This document shows positions 14,700 to 18,628 of a DNA stretch of 18,628 nucleotides, piece by piece (position 1 is the stretch's first letter; every line of letters begins with the position of its first letter). The DNA is from Deltaproteobacteria bacterium (lineage in GTDB: Bacteria; Desulfobacterota; Desulfobacteria; Desulfobacterales; SURF-15). The notes under the pieces are model-generated. The model did no database searches. It was given only the letters and a program-made list of their open reading frames with translations, and was not told the origin of the DNA. The stretch spans positions 1 to 18,628 of the forward strand of contig JAHEHB010000050.1 in NCBI GenBank assembly GCA_024644775.1, read 5' to 3'. A program made the position numbers and the translations under genes.

Positions 14700-15491
14700 T
14701 TAGAACAAACCGTGCGCCTTTCCACCATCGATCTGAATGGTTGCCCCGGTTAGGAATTCCGCCCGGCGACTCACCAAAAACACGACCAATTCAGCGAGTT
14801 CCTTAGCCGAACCGATGCGTCCCATGGGAATACCCTCCGCGACTTTTTGAGTCGCTGTATTCCTGTCAATCGCCTCCTGCTCGACAATGGCGTCGATTCG
14901 ACGTCGAACCCGGCCGGTATCAAAATAGCCGGGATTCACGGTATTGATACGAATATTATCCGGTGCCAGCTCTCTGGAAAGGGTTTTGGCCAACGCCACC
15001 ACGGCAACCCGCAACACGTTGGAAAGCAGCAGGTGTGGTGAGGGTTCTTTGGCTGCCGATGATGCAATGAACGCGATATCCCCTTTTTTTTGCTGTTGCA
15101 TAATCGGAATCACCTGTCTCGATAGACGCACATAACTCATGAGCAATAACTCGATGGCCTCATACCATTGCGGCTCTTCCAGTTCGAAAAGACCGCCGTA
15201 AGGAATATGGCCGCTGTTGGCGACCAGGATATCAATCCTTCCAAAACGGGCATACGCATAATCAACAAAAGAACCCAACGCATCGACATCCGTCAGGTCC
15301 GCTTGTTTGGCAAGAACATCGCGACCGGTTGACGCGGTGATTTCATCCTTGGCAGCGGCTAAGACCGTTACTCGCCGGGCACATATCGCCACCGCACACC
15401 CCATCTGCGCAAGCCGCAATGCACAGGCGTATCCCAAACCCTGACTGGCGGCGGTCACCAGTGCCACTTTTCCTTCAAACTCGGATTTCAC
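14700..15491 (-). CDS. SDR family oxidoreductase with atypical catalytic residues
   Basis: Short-chain dehydrogenase/reductase of 263 aa from this start. The cofactor motif is TAASQGLG (13-20, usual form TGxxxGxG), followed by ANSG (91-94) and the catalytic-type serine in IASSA (S144 or S145). NPGYFDTGR (186-194) and LTGATIQIDGG (247-257) are typical ends. The usual YxxxK pair is replaced: the aligned stretch LSNVLRVAVVALAKT puts S157 and R161 there. I recall a common SDR subgroup with this SNVLR form. The start is a GTG at 15491 with GAGG 11 nt upstream, giving the normal seven residues before GKVALVT. A TTG at 15536 is an alternative but has no ribosome site. It probably oxidises or reduces a hydroxy/keto intermediate; the substrate is unknown. 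Confidence 0.82.
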   Translation of the reverse strand: MKSEFEGKVALVTAASQGLGYACALRLAQMGCAVAICARRVTVLAAAKDEITASTGRDVLAKQADLTDVDALGSFVDYAYARFGRIDILVANSGHIPYGGLFELEEPQWYEAIELLLMSYVRLSRQVIPIMQQQKKGDIAFIASSAAKEPSPHLLLSNVLRVAVVALAKTLSRELAPDNIRINTVNPGYFDTGRVRRRIDAIVEQEAIDRNTATQKVAEGIPMGRIGSAKELAELVVFLVSRRAEFLTGATIQIDGGKAHGLF

Positions 15492-15566
15492 CGTTTCATG
15501 CGCCTCAATCAAACGTCTCTGTACTTCTACAAGCAATTGATAGGGGGTGTCGCCCCTGAGTTCTAC

Positions 15567-16721
15567 CTATTCTTTCTTTCCAACGATTCGGTTTAACACC
15601 GCCGATAGCAGTACCGTTTTTTGAAACAATGACGGAATATCCATATATTCATCCGAACTGTGCGCACCGCCTCCCGAGGGTCCCATTCCGTCAATCGTCG
15701 GTATGCCTAAGGCGGAAATATTATTGCCATCCGATGCGCCCCCGGTGATATTCATCCAGTGAACCGGCACCCCAATATCATTTCCCGCTTCATCGATGAT
15801 TTTCTGAAAGGCTTCAAAACCCGGGGCCGGTTCCATGGGGGGGCGATGAAATGTCCCTTGAAATGTCGCGCTGGTACCGTTAAGGTCTTTCCGCTCGATA
15901 ATCGAATGCAGCGATTTCAGGACCCGATCCCTTTCCTCAAACGTCGGAACCCTGAAGTCAATTTCTGCGCGAGCGGATTCCGGTACCACGTACGGTGCGG
16001 TTCCCCCCCCGATTACACCGGTGTTTACAGTGGTCCCCAAGGATTGATTGGCAAGTGCTTCGATATCCAAAATCTTTTTGGCTAAAACCCGAATGGCACT
16101 GGCACCCTTTTCCGGTTCAGCCCCTGCATGGGCCGCCTTTCCCTGAACGTTTACATGAAAAATCCCAACCCCCTTTCTACGATATACCATCCCCCCATCA
16201 GATTTGGCCGGCTCCAGTATCATGGCGTAATCCACATCTTTTGCCAGCTCTGCCCACCGGACTCGGGAGGTGGGAGATCCGGGTTCTTCGTCGGAATTAA
16301 CGACGACACGAATCGAACCTTCCAGCGGGCTGCCGAACTCAAGGAGACTTTGAATTCCGAAAAGCATGACGGTCAACCCTCCTTTCATATCCTCAACGCC
16401 AGGACCCCTCAGACGATCCCCTTCGCGTTTCAGCGGCATCTGCCGGAGGGTTCCCAACGGGTAAACCGTATCAGCATGGCCCACCAACAGAACCCTCGGA
16501 CCCTCTCCACCGTTAAGATCGGCCACCAGATGATTTCCGAATCCATCCTCTTCAATCCTTCGGGTGGTAAAACCGATTTTACGATAAGATGTTTCCAGAA
16601 CATCGATCACCGCGTCCACGTTGCTTTTTTCATGACTGGGGCTTTCCATCTCCACGATGCGGCTTAAGAAAGCGAGGATCTCGTCCTGTCTCGCCGCTAC
16701 CTTTGTTATCATTTCTTTCAT
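15567..16721 (-). CDS. M20 family metallopeptidase, carboxypeptidase G2 (CPG2)-like
   Basis: Predicted di-zinc hydrolase of 384 aa. The metal ligands are all present: H82 in GHADTVYPLGTL, D111 in GPGVEDMKGG, E146 in SDEEPGS (E145 as the catalytic base), E170 in ILEPAKS and H354 in GGGAHSSDEY. The insert dimerisation domain (about 183-290) contains the conserved VQGKAAHAGAEPEKGASAI. The HADTVYPLGTL and AHAGAEPE forms point to the glutamate carboxypeptidase (CPG2) branch, which removes C-terminal glutamate or similar acids from N-acyl compounds. No signal peptide is seen, so it should be cytoplasmic. I chose the ATG at 16721 because AGGAG lies 8 nt upstream. A TTG at 16739 would overlap the ribosome site. 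It is the first gene of the minus-strand run. Confidence 0.88.
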   Translation of the reverse strand: MKEMITKVAARQDEILAFLSRIVEMESPSHEKSNVDAVIDVLETSYRKIGFTTRRIEEDGFGNHLVADLNGGEGPRVLLVGHADTVYPLGTLRQMPLKREGDRLRGPGVEDMKGGLTVMLFGIQSLLEFGSPLEGSIRVVVNSDEEPGSPTSRVRWAELAKDVDYAMILEPAKSDGGMVYRRKGVGIFHVNVQGKAAHAGAEPEKGASAIRVLAKKILDIEALANQSLGTTVNTGVIGGGTAPYVVPESARAEIDFRVPTFEERDRVLKSLHSIIERKDLNGTSATFQGTFHRPPMEPAPGFEAFQKIIDEAGNDIGVPVHWMNITGGASDGNNISALGIPTIDGMGPSGGGAHSSDEYMDIPSLFQKTVLLSAVLNRIVGKKE

Positions 16722-16749
16722 GGGTTGTACTCCTGTCAATGTAAAGAAT

Positions 16750-16768
16750 CCGGGTCCAGGGGGCCCGG
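16750..16768 (-). promoter_or_regulatory. leader hairpin upstream of the operon's first gene
   Basis: CCGGGTCC (16750-16757) pairs with GGGCCCGG (16761-16768) with one G-U pair and a 3-nt loop. On the minus strand the hairpin ends 28 nt before the M20 start and about 15 nt before its AGGAG. ATTCTTTAC follows, not a T-run. It could affect translation or mRNA stability of the first gene. Confidence 0.4.
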
Positions 16769-16830
16769 CTTTGGTTCACCACGGAGGGGTGAAGTTTTTA
16801 ACCCTTACAATCACTAATGGCCTTGGGTTT

Positions 16831-16855
16831 CAGGTTTCGGTGTTCAGGTTTCAGG
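16831..16855. repeat. degenerate heptamer repeat, CAGGTTT type
   Basis: Reading in sevens from 16831 gives CAGGTTT, CGGTGTT, CAGGTTT, then CAGG. Units 1 and 3 are identical. It is part of a set of short-period repeats in this spacer. Confidence 0.55.
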
Positions 16856-17090
16856 AAAAAATCAATGTAAACCTTTTCGGATTTTTTTTCAAAGATTTCT
16901 TCAATTTCTTTGAGCTGTTAGCCATTACGCTTCACAGCAAATTTAGCAGATCAAGTTTTTGTTTCCTCGATAAATCAGGATTTCCTCTCCATTCAAACCG
17001 GCTCGTTCTGGTTCGGAATAGCTGAAACCTCGTCTCGTCTGAGAAACCTGGTAAAATTCCAAATCGGATCACCGGTAGAAATAACCTAAA

Positions 17091-17149
17091 GGCGAGAAGG
17101 CCAGGAAGCCTGGAGGCTATAAGGCTTTCCAGCCCCTGGCCTTTTCGCC
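17091..17149. repeat. long imperfect inverted repeat inside the octamer array
   Basis: GGCGAGAAGGCCAGG (17091-17105) is complementary to CCTGGCCTTTTCGCC (17135-17149) at 14 of 15 positions, with a G-T pair at the odd one. The 29-nt interior can pair further (CTGGA with TCCAG). There is no run of T after either arm, so it is not a clear terminator. It would form a strong stem if transcribed. Confidence 0.6.
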
Positions 17150-17188
17150 TCCAAGCATTCCAGCGTCCAAGCTTTCTCGCTTCCTAGC
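17094..17188. repeat. octamer-phased degenerate tandem array
   Basis: Twelve consecutive units each end in GC: eleven of 8 nt and one of 7 nt (17134-17140). Examples are CAGGAAGC, CTGGAGGC, TTTCCAGC, CTCCAAGC, ATTCCAGC, GTCCAAGC and TTCCTAGC. The second half has a fairly steady form, NTCCARGC, while the first half is more like its complement. This explains the stem formed by 17091-17149. It is not a CRISPR array: units are too short and have no spacers. Confidence 0.65.
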
Positions 17189-17315
17189 TCGTCTAAGAAA
17201 CCTCGTTTCTTGTAGTGATGAATCCAGCTCCGCTGGCGGCGGTGCTGAACACTGAAACCAGAAATCGGTAACTTGAACCAACAGTTTTGAATACCACCTG
17301 GTGCAGATTCGAGCA

Positions 17316-17345
17316 TTGACACTCTGGACAAAAACGTACTATAAA
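17316..17345 (+). promoter_or_regulatory. sigma-70-type promoter for the tRNA-Ser genes
   Basis: TTGACA (17316-17321) and TATAAA (17340-17345) are separated by 18 bp. This is a consensus -35 box and a five-of-six -10 box. Transcription would start near 17352, about 80 nt before the first tRNA, and probably covers both tRNAs and perhaps dnaX. A second TTGACA near 17363 lacks a good -10 box. Confidence 0.65.
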
Positions 17346-17431
17346 AAAGCGTATTGAAATTAGTTTGACAATGGGTCCGTATTTGAAGCCCTAAGTTCAC
17401 TCTGCGGAACGTGTATTTAATTAACTGTATT

Positions 17432-17525
17432 GGAGAGGTGGCCGAGCGGCTGAAGGCCCCGCTCTCGAAAAGCGGTATCCTGGCTAAAACCGGGATCGTG
17501 GGTTCGAATCCCACCCTCTCCGCCA
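17432..17525 (+). tRNA. tRNA-Ser (anticodon CGA)
   Basis: The acceptor stem GGAGAGG pairs with CCTCTCC (17515-17521), followed by discriminator G and an encoded CCA. The anticodon arm is CCGCT-CTCGAAA-AGCGG with anticodon CGA, which reads UCG. A long variable arm (ATCCTGG with CCGGGAT around CTAAAA) is typical of serine tRNAs. The T-loop reads TTCGAAT. Confidence 0.96.
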
Positions 17526-17534
17526 TAGATTATG

Positions 17535-17564
17535 AGCTTTCAGCGGTCAGTTGTCAGCTTTCAG
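17535..17564. repeat. degenerate heptamer repeat, AGCTTTC type
   Basis: Four units in exact 7-nt register between the two tRNAs: AGCTTTC, AGCGGTC, AGTTGTC, AGCTTTC, then AG. The first and last are identical and all have the form AGNNNTC. It resembles in style the heptamer repeat at 16831-16855 but differs in sequence. Confidence 0.55.
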
Positions 17565-17661
17565 AAAAACAGATATTTAGCGGTAAACTCTGGTGATCCC
17601 AATAGCGTGTGTCGTTACGGATAGTTGAATACGGCTGATTGAATGCCTGGAAGCTTAATAC

Positions 17662-17755
17662 GGAGAGATGTCCGAGCTGGCTGAAGGAGCACGACTGGAA
17701 ATCGTGTGTGCTGCCAAAAGCGGCACCGAGGGTTCGAATCCCTCTCTCTCCGCCA
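17662..17755 (+). tRNA. tRNA-Ser (anticodon GGA)
   Basis: The acceptor stem GGAGAGA pairs with TCTCTCC, followed by G and an encoded CCA. The anticodon arm is CACGA-CTGGAAA-TCGTG with anticodon GGA, which reads UCC and UCU. The long variable arm GTGCTGC/GCGGCAC marks a serine tRNA. It lies 136 nt after tRNA-Ser(CGA) on the same strand and is probably cotranscribed with it. Confidence 0.96.
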
Positions 17756-17794
17756 TTTAGCTAAAGCGCTCGTCAATCTGAACACAACTTGATA

Positions 17795-17820
17795 GGATAT
17801 CGCAGCTTGCTGCGATATTC
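17795..17820 (+). terminator. hairpin between tRNA-Ser and dnaX
   Basis: GGATATCGCAG (17795-17805) pairs with CTGCGATATTC (17810-17820) through 11 bp, one of them G-T, around the loop CTTG. ATATTTTGG follows. The T-run is short and slightly displaced. It may end tRNA transcription or act as a processing or leader element 32 nt before dnaX. Confidence 0.5.
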
Positions 17821-17852
17821 ATATTTTGGTGTGCGTTTCAGGGAATGGTATT

Positions 17853-18628
17853 ATGTCTTACCTTGTGCTTGCGCGAAAATATCGACCCCAAACATTTGAT
17901 GAGGTCATCGGCCAGGGGCACATTTCTCGTACCTTGATCAATGCCATTACGTCTGATCGGGTGGCTCATGCAATCCTGTTTTCCGGCCCGCGTGGGACCG
18001 GGAAAACAACGGTTGCTCGCATCCTGGCAAAGGCAATGAATTGCAAAGAAGGATCGACGCCATCACCTTGCAACCAGTGCCGGTCCTGTCGAGAGATCAT
18101 TTCAGGAAACGCTGTCGATGTCTTCGAAATAGATGGTGCTTCAAACAACAGTGTGGACCAGGTGCGAGAGCTGCGAGAAAATGTCAAATACATGCCGGTT
18201 CACAGCCCCTACAAGATATATATTATTGACGAAGTCCACATGCTCAGCATCGCCGCTTTCAATGCGTTGCTCAAAACGCTGGAAGAACCTCCTGCTCATA
18301 TTATATTTTTGTTTGCGACCACAGAGCCGCATAAAATCCCGGTAACGATTCTTTCAAGATGCCAGCGGCACGGTTTCAGGCGAATCGGAATCGATTCGAT
18401 CCAGCGGTACATGGAGACGATTTGTGAAAAAGAGGGGAGGAAGGTATCTGAAGAAAGTCTTTTTTTGATTGCACAGGAAGCCGGTGGCAGCATGCGAGAC
18501 GCCCTGAGTCTGCTGGATCAGATCATGACCTGTTCCGAGGAGTCGATTTCTGCGGCTGATGTCGTCGATTTACTGGGCGCAACCGACCGAAAGCTTATTT
18601 TTGACTTATCCAAAGCCGTTTTAGCTCG
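17853..18628 (+). CDS. dnaX: DNA polymerase III subunit gamma/tau (partial, 3' end outside the window)
   Basis: The first 258 codons of the clamp-loader ATPase that forms the core of the replicative polymerase's loader. Sequence begins MSYLVLARKYRPQTFDEVIG, the standard DnaX start. Walker A GPRGTGKT is at 45-52. The zinc module has C64, C73, C76 and C79. Walker B IIDEVHM is at 124-130, followed by NALLKTLEEPP, the sensor-1 stretch FLFATTEPHKIP and the SRC motif (arginine finger). The ATG at 17853 has AGGGAA about 7 nt upstream. The reading frame is open to the last base, so the gene runs out of the window. It lies on the strand opposite to the uptake operon and follows the two tRNA-Ser genes. 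Confidence 0.97.
   Translation, partial: MSYLVLARKYRPQTFDEVIGQGHISRTLINAITSDRVAHAILFSGPRGTGKTTVARILAKAMNCKEGSTPSPCNQCRSCREIISGNAVDVFEIDGASNNSVDQVRELRENVKYMPVHSPYKIYIIDEVHMLSIAAFNALLKTLEEPPAHIIFLFATTEPHKIPVTILSRCQRHGFRRIGIDSIQRYMETICEKEGRKVSEESLFLIAQEAGGSMRDALSLLDQIMTCSEESISAADVVDLLGATDRKLIFDLSKAVLA

Larger units (their letters stand above)
17034..17203. repeat. 16-bp direct repeats flanking the octamer array
   Basis: CTCGTCTGAGAAACCT (17034-17049) and CTCGTCTAAGAAACCT (17188-17203) match at 15 of 16 positions. They sit 41 bp before and directly at the end of the octamer array, and the second copy overlaps its last base. They may be duplication scars or part of a larger dispersed repeat. Confidence 0.5.
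16740..17431. other. 692-bp non-coding spacer between divergent units
   Basis: This stretch separates the minus-strand operon from the plus-strand tRNA genes. It holds the operon leader hairpin (16750-16768), a heptamer repeat (16831-16855), an octamer-phased array (17091-17188), direct repeats on either side of that array (17034-17049, 17188-17203), an inverted repeat pair (16833-16848, 17244-17259) and a plus-strand promoter (17316-17345). I found no convincing protein gene. I could not locate a clear promoter for the minus-strand operon. Confidence 0.7.

Noticed and set aside
16128..16667. 179-codon plus-strand frame inside the M20 peptidase gene
   Set aside because: It is antisense to conserved M20 metal-binding segments and shows no recognisable domain.
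17091..17188. CRISPR array
   Set aside because: Units are 8 nt long with no spacers, and no cas genes are present in the window.
17362..17400. second promoter with TTGACA at about 17363
   Set aside because: No acceptable -10 box lies 16 to 18 bp downstream. The pair at 17316/17340 is far better.
17086..17526. 146-codon minus-strand reading frame starting MAERVGFEPTIPVLARIPLFE
   Set aside because: It is the antisense translation of tRNA-Ser(CGA), a well-known false gene, and it continues through the repeat array.

Overview
The window (about 50% GC) reads as part of a chromosome from an anaerobic deltaproteobacterium (Desulfobacterota). This is inferred from a TfrAB-like redox pair with HdrB-type cysteine domains, many NitT/TauT-type uptake genes, and a tRNA-Ser/tRNA-Ser/dnaX arrangement on the opposite strand. 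No single marker proves the lineage.

Layout. About 34 to 16721 holds sixteen genes, all on the minus strand, so transcription runs from high to low coordinates. In transcription order they are: M20 metallopeptidase, SDR oxidoreductase, exported isochorismatase-fold hydrolase, solute-binding protein (SBP3), permease, ATPase, permease, flavoprotein (TfrA-like), iron-sulfur/CCG subunit (TfrB-like), stand-alone pyruvate-kinase C-domain protein, M24 creatinase/DoeA-like hydrolase, orphan family-1 solute-binding protein (SBP2), ATPase, permease, NMT1-type solute-binding protein (SBP1), permease. Several junctions overlap or nearly touch (8 or 19 nt overlaps, 8 to 18 nt gaps), which supports one or a few long operons. 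Gaps of 117 to 176 nt leave room for internal promoters.

16740-17431 is a non-coding spacer. It carries a leader hairpin for the operon, degenerate short-period repeats (a heptamer array and a strikingly regular octamer array), inverted and direct repeat copies, and a near-consensus sigma-70 promoter facing the tRNAs. 17432-17755 holds tRNA-Ser(CGA) and tRNA-Ser(GGA) on the plus strand. A hairpin and the first 258 codons of dnaX follow, running off the end.

How it may work together (inference). Two ABC importers, each with its own ATPase and two different permeases, plus an extra binding protein, bring in one or more small organic solutes. A periplasmic or lipid-anchored cysteine hydrolase, an M24 hydrolase that has lost its metal ligands, and an M20 peptidase suggest cleavage of amide or N-acyl bonds. 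The SDR and the TfrAB-like pair suggest redox steps on the released acid. The TfrA-like protein keeps three catalytic residues of the fumarate reductase family but lacks other substrate-binding ones, so its substrate may not be fumarate. I cannot name the compound. The most notable points are the TfrAB-like module inside an uptake operon, an apparent ATT start codon for its flavoprotein, and the octamer-phased repeat array.
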